Source: Chryseobacterium gleum (GTDB lineage Bacteria > Bacteroidota > Bacteroidia > Flavobacteriales_F > PHOS-HE28). Taken from it: a stretch of DNA of 49,408 bases. The notes under the pieces are model-generated. The model saw only the letters and a list, made by a program, of their open reading frames with translations, was not told where the DNA came from and made no database searches. Within the stretch, counting starts at the first letter, position 1, and each line of letters starts with the position of its first letter. The position numbers were made by a program, and so were the translations under genes. The stretch spans positions 1-49,408 of the forward strand of contig CAMCAZ010000022.1 in NCBI GenBank assembly GCA_945872795.1. The letters are read 5' to 3'. Shown here in pieces: positions 17,662 through 27,276 of this stretch.

Positions 17662-20600
17662 ATGAGTAAGCTCTCTACGCTTCGCAAAGTGGCCCTTGCC
17701 ACGAATGGCGATCAAGAATCCGAAGCTCCGCACGCATTGACCTTCAACCCCAGTCCCAAGAAGACAGTTCAACGCACGCAGCACGAGTTGATATCGGACC
17801 GGCACACACCTGGTGCCTCCATCCCGTTGGCAGCGGTCTCCAATGGCATCCTGCGCAAGGCATCGCAGCTTGGGCGATGGTGGAAGGTGGGAATACTCGG
17901 CGCCGCATTGGCGCTGCTGGGAGGGCAGGTGAATGCGCAGGTGAGCGGCTACACCTTCGGGCAGAGCTCGGGCACCTACACCGCCATCACCGGCGGTACC
18001 AACCTGACCGGGTTCACATTAACAACCACTTACGTTGATGATGACGTCTCGACTGCCTTGGCGCCCATCGGCTTCACCTTCACCTACAAGGGGACGGCCT
18101 ACACCCAATTTGGCTACAATGCCAATGGTTTTATCACCTTGGGCGCTCTTCCAACCAGTTCATACTTGGCGCTCTCCTCGGGCACGTCCAATAACGTGAT
18201 CGCTGCGATGAACAACGACCTCATCTGCAGAGGTTCACTGTTGATCAACAGGACTGCTGGAAGCCCGACCGTGACGGTCACCGGTGGTGACATTGCGCTG
18301 ATCCAGGTCGGTGACCGGGTTTCTGGAACCGGTTTGAGCACCGCATCAACAGTGGTATCCAAGACCGCCACCACGGTAACGCTTTCGGCTAATGCGTCCA
18401 CCGCGGGGACGGGAAGCCATATGCGTTTCGTCTCGGCGAACAGCGGCATCCGCTATGTGACCATCGGCTCGGCGCCGAACAGGACCCTGGTGGTTCAGTG
18501 GACCGGGTTTCAGCGCTATACCACATCCGGCGCGTTCGGTGAACTCTACAATTTCCAGATCCAACTTCAGGAAACGACGAATGTCATCTCCGTTGTCTAC
18601 AACATTCTTGGGCCTACCTCCACGGCCGCGAACACTTACCAGATAGGACTGCGCGGCGCATCATCCGCTGATTTCAACAACCGCACAACCACCACCAACT
18701 GGGCAAGTACCGTTGCTGGTTCATCGAACTCAGCCACGGTCACGCTAAGAAATACCGTAAAACCGGCTAGCGGCCTCACCTACACGTGGACCCCCCCCGC
18801 CGCCTGCTCCGGCACCCCCACGGCCGGCACGATCCCGGCCACGGGTGGTTTCTGCGCCCCCAGCGGCACGGTGAGCCTCTCGGCCACCGGCTTTACCACG
18901 GGTTTCACGGGCATCACCTTCCAATGGGAGGAGAGCAACGACAACGGCGTGGGCGATGCATGGGCCAACGCCGTGGGCGGCACCGGAGCCACCACCAGCA
19001 ACTACACCAGCCCCACGCTCAGCGCGAACATCTTCTACCGCTTGCGCGTGACCTGCACGGCCAGCGGCCTCAGCGCCACCACCAACGCCAGCGCGATCAC
19101 CGTGGTGAACTGCTCCTACGACATCAGCGGCCCCAGCTCCTCCAGCTTCACCTCCATCATGCCCGCCAACGGCGGCAGCGGCACGGCCTACGCGGGCTGG
19201 GTGGATGGCACCAGCGGCGATGACAACACCAGCACCACGGTCAGCCTCGCGGGCACCACGTTCCAGTACCGCGGCAACGTGGTCTCCGGCTTCCGGGCCT
19301 GCACCAACGGCTGGATGACCTTCAATACCGCCAGCACCTCAGTGCAGTGGACCAACGACCTGACCAGTGCTGCACAGAACCAGATCCTCGCTCCCTTCTG
19401 GGATGATCTGGTGGTGACGGGCCAGGCCTTCGCCAACCTGAACGGCAGCATGCGCTACCAGGTCAGTGGCACGCTGGGCAGCGGCAGCGCCGTGATCACC
19501 CTGGAGTGGGCCGGCATGGAGCGCTTCAACATCGCAGGACCGAACCTCAACTTCCAAGTGAAGCTGTACGAGGCCGGCAACGTCGTGGAGTTCATCTACG
19601 GCAACTTCGAAGGTTTCGACGGTACGGTGACCAGCGCCTACAGCTACAGCATCGGCTACAACGGAACTGCTCCTGGCACGGTGAGCGCGAACGAGCGCTT
19701 CAACATGACCACGGCGGTGACCAACCATTGGACCACCACCGCCTCGACCAGCAACGTGGTGATGCCTTCGTGCTTCACCAAGTTCGTGCTCACGCCCGGC
19801 GTGTACACGGGACCGGTGAGCGCACCGGCCATTCCCGCACCGGCCAATGATAACAGTGCCTCGGCACAGGCCCTTACGGTCAATGCGGCCCCCTGCACCA
19901 GCTACTGCCCCATCTACTTCACCAGCCGCAGCGCCACGAACAGTGGACTGGGACAGGCCGGTTGCACCACCACGGTGGGCAACGAGGATGATGATGTATG
20001 GTTCAGCTTCACGGCGAACGGCACCAGCAACTACGTGCTCACCTTGCGTAATTCGCCCTCCTACGATGGCGTATTGCAACTCTTCCAGGGCGATGCAACC
20101 ACCAACATCGCGTGCGTGAACGCAACAGCCGGCGGCCTCATTGAGACCTACACCAGCAGTGGCCTTACGGCCGGGACCTACTTCGTGCGCGTGTTCCACA
20201 ACGGTGCCGGCATCGGCACCAGCAGCGGCCAGTTCGCGCTGTGCGTGAGCGAGGTGGTGCCCCCGCCCGCCAACGACAACATCTGCGGCGCCATCAGCCT
20301 CGCCACGGGACTCACCTGTACCACCACGGCCGGCAACACCCTCAACGCCACGGCCAGCCCGCAGACCGCTTGCGGCGGCACGCCGGACGATGACCTGTGG
20401 TATGCCTGGACGGCGAACGTACCCAACGCGACCATCACGGTGCAATCCGGCACGGGCTTCAACGCCCACGCGCAGGTGTACACCTCGGCGGACAACACCT
20501 GCACCGGCACGCTCACCTCGCAGGGATGCTTCAACGCGACCTCCACGGCCGGTGCCGAGGTGATCACGGCCTCCAACCTGGTCCCGGGTACAACGTACTT

Positions 20601-23600
20601 CATCCGCGTATACCACACGGCCGCTGGTGCGGCCACGGGTGCCTTCACCATTTGCGTCACGGGCACGCTGCCCACCTGCAGCGCCCTGGGCGCCCCGGCC
20701 GACCTGTCCAGCATAACGGCCAGCCCTGTGGCGCTGTCCTGGACGGCCTCCACCAACGCCAGCGGCTACGATGTGTATGCCGACCAGTCCAACCCGCCCA
20801 CCACGCTGGTAAGCAGCAACCAGGCGGGCCTCACCTTCAACTACACGCCCAGCAACCCCACGGCAGGCCAGGTGTACTACTGGACGGTGGTGCCGCGCAA
20901 TGCCTTGGGCACGGCGAGCGATGCCCCCTGTACGGTGCGCAGCTTCACGCTGGCGGTCCCTGCCTGCCCGGTGCTCACGGCCCCGGCCGACGGCTTCAGC
21001 AGCACCAGCGGCGCCGAGACCCTCACCTGGAACGCCAGTGCGGGAGCCACGGGTTACAACGTGTTCCTGGACAACAACCCTACGCCTGCCACGCAGGTGG
21101 GCACCAACCAGGCCGGCCTGAGCTTCGGCCCGAGCGCCACCAGCCCCGGCCTCACGTATTACTGGACGGTGAACGCGGTGGGTGCCTACGGTACGTCCAG
21201 CTCGTGCACGGTTCGTTCCTACAACACCAACCCGCCCGCGTGCGTGGCCACCCCGACGGCACCTGCCAATGCGGGCCTCTTCTGCGCCAACAGCGGCAAC
21301 GTGATCCTGAGCTGGCCAGCCAGCCCAGGCAGCACGGGCTATGACGTGGTGTTGGATGGCAGCACGGTGAGCACGAACCAGGGCGGCACCTCCTATGATG
21401 CCGGCGCTTTGGCATTGGGCGCCCATACGTGGAGCGTGATCCCACAGAACAGCAACGGCCCGGCCACGGGCTGCACCACGTGGAATTTCACGGTGGTGGC
21501 CAACCCGGTGGTTGCCCTGACGCCCACTCCGGCCATCGCTGCAGTGTGCAGCGGTGCCCCGGTGACCCTGGAAGCTGTTGGAGCCAGCGCCTACAACTGG
21601 AGCCCGGCCACCGGCCTGAGCGGCACCACGGGCGCCAGCGTGAGCGCCACGCCCACCAGCACCACCACCTACACGGTGACGGGCACCGATGGCAACGGCT
21701 GCACGAACACGGCCACGCAGCAGGTGAACGTCGGGCCGAACCCTACCATGGGCAGCACCACGGCCACCCCGGCCTCGGTGTGCGATATCGGCAACAGCCA
21801 GCTGAACACCTCCGCCACGGTGCTGGGCAGCAGCGTTTCCACCGGCGGGGCCCTCACCATTTCCACTGCCCTGGGTAATGCCAGCCCCTATCCATCCACG
21901 ATGAACGTGTCCGGACTTTCCGCGAGCGTCAGTACCATCACTGTGACGCTGACCAACCTGAGCCACACTTGGCCAAATGACCTGGATGTGGTGCTCTTCG
22001 GTCCCACCGGTGCGCATTCCATCCTGTTCACCGATGCCATCGGTGGCTCAGGTGGTATCACTGGTCGTACCTACACCTTCCAAACGGGTTCCACCCCACT
22101 GCCCACAAGCGGTTTCCCCGCGTCGGGTACCTATGGCGTGGTGAACGGCGAGGCCTGGAATGGTGCAGGCACGCCCAGCGCGGTGAGCAATGCCAACCTG
22201 GCCGTGTTCAACAACACCAACCCCAACGGGAACTGGACGTTGTACGTCTACGATGACGCGAGCAGCGATGGCGGTTCGATCGGCAGCTGGAGCATCACCT
22301 TCAACACGTCGGAGCCGGTGACCAACTACAGCTGGAGCCCGGCCACCTTCCTGAGCGCCACGAACATTGCGAACCCCGAGGCGCAGAACCTGAACGCCAC
22401 GACGGCCTACACGGTGACGGCCACCTCGGCGATCGGTTGCACCAATACGGGTTCCGTGACGGTCACCGTCACCCCCCTGCCCACGGCCAATGCCGGTGGC
22501 CCATACAGCGTCTGCGGTACAGCGGCGGTGAATATTTCGGCCACCACCAACGGCACGGGAACCTGGAGCGGTGGGGCGGGCAGCTTCGGCAGCGCCACCA
22601 GCGCCAGCACCACCTACACGCCTGCTTTGGCCGAGCTGGGTACAACGGTCGATCTGGTCTGGACCACAAGCGATCCGGACGGTGCGGGCCCCTGCGCCAG
22701 CACTGCCGATACCACGACGCTATCCGTGAACAACTGCGCCTATTACAGCCGGAGCACCGGGAACGTGAACGACCCGATCTGGGCCACCACGCCCCTGGGT
22801 ACGGCCGGTCCCGCCGTGTGGTCCGCCGCCAGCAACATGGTGGTGCAGAACGGGAACACCGTCACCACGGCGGGGTCGACCGATATCAACACCCTGAACG
22901 TGGAGGCCGGTGGCACCCTGGTGCTCGCCGCATCCAGCACCCTCTCGGTGAACGGCACCTCGGCCACCTTGTCCGGAACGGTGACCGCTGCGGACAACAG
23001 CACCCTGGCCCTTGTAGGCTCCGGGGAAACCACCCTCACCAGCACGTCGCCCTTGTCGCTGTACGACCTCACGGTGAACACCCCCGCGGGTACCACCACG
23101 GCGGCCACCATCAGCATGCGTGGCACCTTGTCGCTGCAGGCCGGTGCCTTCGATGCCACCGCTGCCAACATCACCTTGGTGAGCAATGCAGCTGGCACGG
23201 CACGCCTGGGCCCGGTGGGTGTAACGGCGGATTACGTGGGCAACACGCTCACCGTGCAGCGCTACATCCCCGCGGGCCTCACCAACTGGCGCCTGTTGGG
23301 CAGCCCGGTGGCAGGGCAGAACGTGGACAGCTGGGACGACGACTTCGTCACCGCGGGCTTCCCTGGTTCCGACTACCCCAACTTCTTCGATCCCCCGGGC
23401 AGCGGCATTCTGTGGTCCAGCGTGCGCGACTATGTGGAGGGCCTTGAGGGGACCGATCCCAACACGGGCGTGGTAAGCGTGGAGAGCGCCACCAGTCCCT
23501 TGGTGGCGGGCAAGGGCTTCGCGGTATGGGCCGGTGACAACTTCAGCACCACCGCGGCCTTCACCATCGATGTGACGGGAGACCCCTTCGTGGCCAACAC

Positions 23601-25329
23601 GCCCATCACCCTGCCGTTGACGTACACGAACAACAGCGCGCCCCTGGCCGATGGCTGGAACCTGGTGAGCAACCCGCTGGCAAGCCCCATCAGCTTCAGC
23701 GCCATCAGCCGCGGGGCCAACGTGCTCAACCAGTACTACATCTTCGATCCGGCCGCCGGTAACAACATTGCGTGGACCAACGGCATCGGACAAGGTGGTG
23801 CCAACGGTACCATCCAAAGCAGCCAGGGCTTCTGGATGCGCACCAACGGCGCCGCGGTGACCACCACGGTGAGCGAGTCCGCCAAGGTGCTCGCACCCAC
23901 GGGCGGCGTCTTCGGCGGTGGCGATCAGGAGCCGACCTTCCCGATGCTGCGCCTGAACATCAGCGGTGATCAGAACACCTTCCGTGACGAGAGCATGGTG
24001 ATCTTCGAGCAGGGCACCCCCGCGTTCGATGAGATCGATGCGACGAAGCTGGTGTACGCGCACCCGCAGGCACCCCAGCTGGCCACCCTGTCCAGCGATG
24101 GTCGCGATCTGGCCATCGACTTCCACGGTGCCTACGTGGATGCCCTCACCATCCCGGTGACCGTGAAGGCGGGCGTCACAGGCATGTACACCATCGCGGT
24201 GGGCCTCAACGGCATCACCAGCCTCGGCTGCCTCTCCCTGGAGGACCTTGTCACCGGCAGCATCACCCCGATCGCCGACGGTGCCACCTACACGTTCGCA
24301 CTCGAGGCTACGACCGAGCCGGTGCAGCGCTTCATCATCCGTGGCAGCGTGCCCATGACGCTGGATGTGTTGGATGCCACCTGCGGTGGAGTGAACAACG
24401 GCCAGGCCACGGTGAACGTACCTGCCGGTCCCGTGGACATCACCTGGACGGACGCCTTCGGCAACGTGCTGTTGCAGCAGAACGGCATATCCGCTGGTAC
24501 AGCCACCTTCGGGGGTATCGGAGTTGGCAGCTACACCGTGCGGGTCAACAGTGGCGAGGTATGCGGTGAGCTCGTGAGCGACTTCGGCATCACGGCACCC
24601 TTCGTGCTGGAGGCCGCCGTGGAGGCCATGGGCAGCAGCTCGTGCCCCAACACCGATGATGGTACCCTGGACATGCTGGTGCTGGGCGGAACCGCGCCCT
24701 ACGATTACAGCTGGAGCAACGGTGCCGACACCGAGGACCTGGTCGCCGGTCCCGGCACGTACACCCTGGTGGTGACCGATGCCAACGGCTGCGAATGGAT
24801 GAGCACCCCGCTCGAGATCGCTTCCGGCGCGGGACCTGTGGCCGGCATCACTACGGATGAGCTGACGGTGGTGAACGCCCCTGTCGCCTTCGTGAGCACC
24901 AGTGCCTTGGCCGACGGCTGGGCGTGGGACTTCGGCGATGGCGCCACCAGCACGGAAGCCGCACCGGTGCACGTCTACTCCCTGCCCGGTGTGTATACCG
25001 TGACCCTTGTGGTCACCTACGGCGGGTGCAGCGATGTAGCCACCTTCGAGGTCAGCGTGGAGCAGAACGTCGGTGTCGGGTCGCTCACCTCCGGTGCGGG
25101 CGTGCGCGCCTGGGCCACGGTGGACCACATCATGGTGGAGCACGCCTTCAACGGTGCGGTACAGGTGGAACTGCTGGATGCCACCGGGCGTCTGGAGCAC
25201 AGCCAGGGCAGCACGTCCGGTCCGGGTGTGATCGTACTGCAGGGCAACGACCTGGCCGCCGGGATCTGGTTCGTGCGCATCACCCATGCGGGCGAGCAGC
25301 ATACCGTGCGTGTGCCGCTGATGCGCTGA
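17662..25329 (+). CDS. giant secreted multidomain adhesin, paralogue 1 of the T9SS-type family (2555 aa)
   Basis: An unusual N-terminal extension of about 74 residues precedes a signal-like segment WWKVGILGAALALLGGQVNAQ. Visible regions in order: beta domain copy A (about 94-376) and its better-conserved copy B (about 485-718), with a Cys-containing Ig-like region between them; two PPC-like domains, each opening with PANDN (about 723-863 and 867-1003); three Fn3-like repeats (about 1007-1280); Ig-like region; a proprotein-convertase P-like domain (about 1390-1553); Ig-like region; then the family module from about 1694. That module holds a beta-solenoid-like part, a TNWRLLGSPV block, an AHPQAPQLAT block, a SprB-like repeat, a PKD domain (WDFGDG) and a sorting-type C-terminus ending GIWFVRI...RVPLMR. 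It is presumably exported by T9SS and surface-attached. It is followed by a strong terminator. Confidence 0.85.
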   Translation: MSKLSTLRKVALATNGDQESEAPHALTFNPSPKKTVQRTQHELISDRHTPGASIPLAAVSNGILRKASQLGRWWKVGILGAALALLGGQVNAQVSGYTFGQSSGTYTAITGGTNLTGFTLTTTYVDDDVSTALAPIGFTFTYKGTAYTQFGYNANGFITLGALPTSSYLALSSGTSNNVIAAMNNDLICRGSLLINRTAGSPTVTVTGGDIALIQVGDRVSGTGLSTASTVVSKTATTVTLSANASTAGTGSHMRFVSANSGIRYVTIGSAPNRTLVVQWTGFQRYTTSGAFGELYNFQIQLQETTNVISVVYNILGPTSTAANTYQIGLRGASSADFNNRTTTTNWASTVAGSSNSATVTLRNTVKPASGLTYTWTPPAACSGTPTAGTIPATGGFCAPSGTVSLSATGFTTGFTGITFQWEESNDNGVGDAWANAVGGTGATTSNYTSPTLSANIFYRLRVTCTASGLSATTNASAITVVNCSYDISGPSSSSFTSIMPANGGSGTAYAGWVDGTSGDDNTSTTVSLAGTTFQYRGNVVSGFRACTNGWMTFNTASTSVQWTNDLTSAAQNQILAPFWDDLVVTGQAFANLNGSMRYQVSGTLGSGSAVITLEWAGMERFNIAGPNLNFQVKLYEAGNVVEFIYGNFEGFDGTVTSAYSYSIGYNGTAPGTVSANERFNMTTAVTNHWTTTASTSNVVMPSCFTKFVLTPGVYTGPVSAPAIPAPANDNSASAQALTVNAAPCTSYCPIYFTSRSATNSGLGQAGCTTTVGNEDDDVWFSFTANGTSNYVLTLRNSPSYDGVLQLFQGDATTNIACVNATAGGLIETYTSSGLTAGTYFVRVFHNGAGIGTSSGQFALCVSEVVPPPANDNICGAISLATGLTCTTTAGNTLNATASPQTACGGTPDDDLWYAWTANVPNATITVQSGTGFNAHAQVYTSADNTCTGTLTSQGCFNATSTAGAEVITASNLVPGTTYFIRVYHTAAGAATGAFTICVTGTLPTCSALGAPADLSSITASPVALSWTASTNASGYDVYADQSNPPTTLVSSNQAGLTFNYTPSNPTAGQVYYWTVVPRNALGTASDAPCTVRSFTLAVPACPVLTAPADGFSSTSGAETLTWNASAGATGYNVFLDNNPTPATQVGTNQAGLSFGPSATSPGLTYYWTVNAVGAYGTSSSCTVRSYNTNPPACVATPTAPANAGLFCANSGNVILSWPASPGSTGYDVVLDGSTVSTNQGGTSYDAGALALGAHTWSVIPQNSNGPATGCTTWNFTVVANPVVALTPTPAIAAVCSGAPVTLEAVGASAYNWSPATGLSGTTGASVSATPTSTTTYTVTGTDGNGCTNTATQQVNVGPNPTMGSTTATPASVCDIGNSQLNTSATVLGSSVSTGGALTISTALGNASPYPSTMNVSGLSASVSTITVTLTNLSHTWPNDLDVVLFGPTGAHSILFTDAIGGSGGITGRTYTFQTGSTPLPTSGFPASGTYGVVNGEAWNGAGTPSAVSNANLAVFNNTNPNGNWTLYVYDDASSDGGSIGSWSITFNTSEPVTNYSWSPATFLSATNIANPEAQNLNATTAYTVTATSAIGCTNTGSVTVTVTPLPTANAGGPYSVCGTAAVNISATTNGTGTWSGGAGSFGSATSASTTYTPALAELGTTVDLVWTTSDPDGAGPCASTADTTTLSVNNCAYYSRSTGNVNDPIWATTPLGTAGPAVWSAASNMVVQNGNTVTTAGSTDINTLNVEAGGTLVLAASSTLSVNGTSATLSGTVTAADNSTLALVGSGETTLTSTSPLSLYDLTVNTPAGTTTAATISMRGTLSLQAGAFDATAANITLVSNAAGTARLGPVGVTADYVGNTLTVQRYIPAGLTNWRLLGSPVAGQNVDSWDDDFVTAGFPGSDYPNFFDPPGSGILWSSVRDYVEGLEGTDPNTGVVSVESATSPLVAGKGFAVWAGDNFSTTAAFTIDVTGDPFVANTPITLPLTYTNNSAPLADGWNLVSNPLASPISFSAISRGANVLNQYYIFDPAAGNNIAWTNGIGQGGANGTIQSSQGFWMRTNGAAVTTTVSESAKVLAPTGGVFGGGDQEPTFPMLRLNISGDQNTFRDESMVIFEQGTPAFDEIDATKLVYAHPQAPQLATLSSDGRDLAIDFHGAYVDALTIPVTVKAGVTGMYTIAVGLNGITSLGCLSLEDLVTGSITPIADGATYTFALEATTEPVQRFIIRGSVPMTLDVLDATCGGVNNGQATVNVPAGPVDITWTDAFGNVLLQQNGISAGTATFGGIGVGSYTVRVNSGEVCGELVSDFGITAPFVLEAAVEAMGSSSCPNTDDGTLDMLVLGGTAPYDYSWSNGADTEDLVAGPGTYTLVVTDANGCEWMSTPLEIASGAGPVAGITTDELTVVNAPVAFVSTSALADGWAWDFGDGATSTEAAPVHVYSLPGVYTVTLVVTYGGCSDVATFEVSVEQNVGVGSLTSGAGVRAWATVDHIMVEHAFNGAVQVELLDATGRLEHSQGSTSGPGVIVLQGNDLAAGIWFVRITHAGEQHTVRVPLMR

Positions 25330-25352
25330 GGCAGGCCCCACGCTACGAGGCT

Positions 25353-25388
25353 CGAAGCCCCGCCGGATCCCGGCGGGGCTTCGTTTTT
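25353..25388 (+). terminator. strong terminator after adhesin paralogue 1
   Basis: A perfect 14-bp stem CGAAGCCCCGCCGG/CCGGCGGGGCTTCG with loop ATC is followed by TTTTT. Paralogue 2 therefore probably has its own promoter. Confidence 0.95.
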
Positions 25389-25471
25389 CACAGCGGGCTG
25401 CACGGCCGGGGCAACCATCCGGGGCCGTTCTGCGATTAAGGGACCGGTCGATCAGCACCGACCCCCATCAC

Positions 25472-27010
25472 ATGCATCAACACGTGCCCTTCCGGATGCC
25501 CTGCACCAAGCGCCCACACACCTTGCTGGCGCTGGTCCTCCTACTGTCCTTCAGCCTGGCTTCTGCGAGCCCGGTGTTCGCTCCCCTTGGAGAGGGCGGC
25601 GGCGATGAGCGCGATGGGGAGCCGCCCGTACTGAGGATGCACCTCACCAGTACGGTCAATACATTCTTCGATCAGACGACCCTTGTCTTTGCTGATGGTA
25701 CCCCGGCCTTTGACATACAGGACGCACCGAAGTTCGTCTTCGCCCACCCCCAGGCGCCGCAGATCGCCGTCAGGAGCGTGGACGGTGTGAACCTGGCCAT
25801 CGACTTCTTCGGAACCTATGCCACCTCCATCACCATTCCCGTGCTGCTGAACGCTGCCATCACGGGTACGTACACCGTCACCGGCGAGATGAGCGGGGTG
25901 CACCCCCTCAGCTGCCTGCGCATCGAGGACCTGGCCACCGGTGCCATCGTGCCCTTCGGCCATGGCATGAGCTACAGCTTCGAGATGCAGGCTGATGATG
26001 ACCCAACGGCTCCCCGCCTGCTGTTGCACGCCTCCACTCCGCTCGCCGTCCGCGTGCTGGACATCACCTGTAATGGGGCTGCCGATGCCAGTGCCCGTGT
26101 TGATGTGGGCACGGAGCCGGTGGACCTCAGCTGGGCCATGGAAGGTTACGCGCTGCAGACCCTTTCCGGTGTCACTGGCGAAGTGGTGTTGTCTGGCCTG
26201 TCCGCCGGCGACTACATCGTGGAGTTCGCCATGCCCGGGGGCTGCGGCATGCTGCTCGATGGATTCACCGTCACGGAGCCGGAGGTGCTGCAGGTGGACC
26301 TGGTCGGCGAGATCCCGGCTTCCTGTCCCAATAGCACCGATGGTGTGGTGGAGTTCGCGACGAGCGGGGGCGAGGCACCCTACTACCAACTATGGTCCAC
26401 CGGCGCCACGGGTCCCATTCTGGTGGCCGGTCCCGGCACCTACGCGGTGGAGGTGGGCGATGCGCGTGGCTGCTCCATGTTACTGACCGATGTGGTCATC
26501 GGCGCGGGTGAGGGCCCTGTGGCCGGCATCGCAGCGGAGTCCAGTGTGCTCGTCAACACCCCGGTGAGTTTCGTGAGCACCAGTGCACTGGCCGATGGTT
26601 TGTCCTGGGACTTCGGCGATGGCACGGTGAGCAGCGAAGAGGCTCCGGTGCACACCTACGCACTGCCCGGCGTGTATGCCGTAACCCTCGTGGTGACCTA
26701 CGGGGAGTGCGGGGATACCGCCAGCACCGAGGTGGCCGTGGAGCAGAACGTGGGGCTCACCTCCTTGAACGAAGGTGCTGCGCTGAACGCCTGGGCCACC
26801 GCGGAGTACATCATGCTGGAGCATGACCTGGACGGACCGTTTCACGTTGAACTGCTGGATGCCAATGGTCGCTTGCACCGCACCTTCAACAGCACGGCGG
26901 GGGAAGGCAGTGTGCGCCTGCCTGCCGCTGGCCTCTCGGACGGCCTGTGGTTCGTGCGCGTGACGCATGCCGGTGCGCAGCGTACCCTGCGTGTGCCACT
27001 GGTGCGTTGA
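25472..27010 (+). CDS. mini secreted protein, paralogue 2 (512 aa): signal peptide plus family module
   Basis: A signal peptide with core TLLALVLLLSFSLASAS follows either ATG 25472 or ATG 25496. After a short linker the protein goes straight into the shared module: LRMHLTSTVNTFFDQTTLVFADGTPAFD, FVFAHPQAPQIAV, LRIEDLATGAIVPF, a degenerate then a canonical SprB-like repeat (about 283-337), a PKD domain with SWDFGDGTVSSEEAPVHTY (about 358-427) and the sorting-type C-terminus ending DGLWFVRVTHAG...RVPLVR. Identity to the C-terminus of paralogue 1 is obvious both in protein and in long runs of DNA. All adhesive domains of the giants are missing. The frame is intact and the signal and C-terminus are kept, so it looks functional rather than a pseudogene. 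Function unknown. Confidence 0.85.
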   Translation: MHQHVPFRMPCTKRPHTLLALVLLLSFSLASASPVFAPLGEGGGDERDGEPPVLRMHLTSTVNTFFDQTTLVFADGTPAFDIQDAPKFVFAHPQAPQIAVRSVDGVNLAIDFFGTYATSITIPVLLNAAITGTYTVTGEMSGVHPLSCLRIEDLATGAIVPFGHGMSYSFEMQADDDPTAPRLLLHASTPLAVRVLDITCNGAADASARVDVGTEPVDLSWAMEGYALQTLSGVTGEVVLSGLSAGDYIVEFAMPGGCGMLLDGFTVTEPEVLQVDLVGEIPASCPNSTDGVVEFATSGGEAPYYQLWSTGATGPILVAGPGTYAVEVGDARGCSMLLTDVVIGAGEGPVAGIAAESSVLVNTPVSFVSTSALADGLSWDFGDGTVSSEEAPVHTYALPGVYAVTLVVTYGECGDTASTEVAVEQNVGLTSLNEGAALNAWATAEYIMLEHDLDGPFHVELLDANGRLHRTFNSTAGEGSVRLPAAGLSDGLWFVRVTHAGAQRTLRVPLVR

Positions 27011-27078
27011 CCGCTTGGGGTCCTCTGCTACTTCCTGATCATGGGCAAAGGGTTACGTACACCCATTCCAGGACGTGT

Positions 27079-27135
27079 CACATGGGACAGGCCGACCGTT
27101 TCGGGCAGCCCTGCAACCTGCGCGTGATGCGCTAA
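27079..27135 (+). pseudogene. 54-nt in-frame scrap of an HD-hydrolase gene
   Basis: Positions 27079-27132 align without gaps to 36983-37036 inside the HD gene, with 43 of 54 bases identical by hand count. Translated in the same frame it reads HMGQADRFGQPCNLRVMR then a stop, against HKGQVDRFGKPYILHVMR in the intact protein (12 of 18 identical). Flanking DNA shows no further similarity that I can follow by eye. It is a relic, placed right after mini paralogue 2 as the intact gene is placed after paralogue 4. Confidence 0.7.
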
Positions 27136-27276
27136 GCATCCCACAACGTCCTGCGCATTCCCGACCAATGGCAAGGCTTTTCATGTGGGGCAGTGGATAG
27201 GCGCCGACGGCCTGCCGGCACTGTAACATTTGGCGACCGGTCTTCGATAAAAGGGTAGCATAGATCCTGCCTGACG

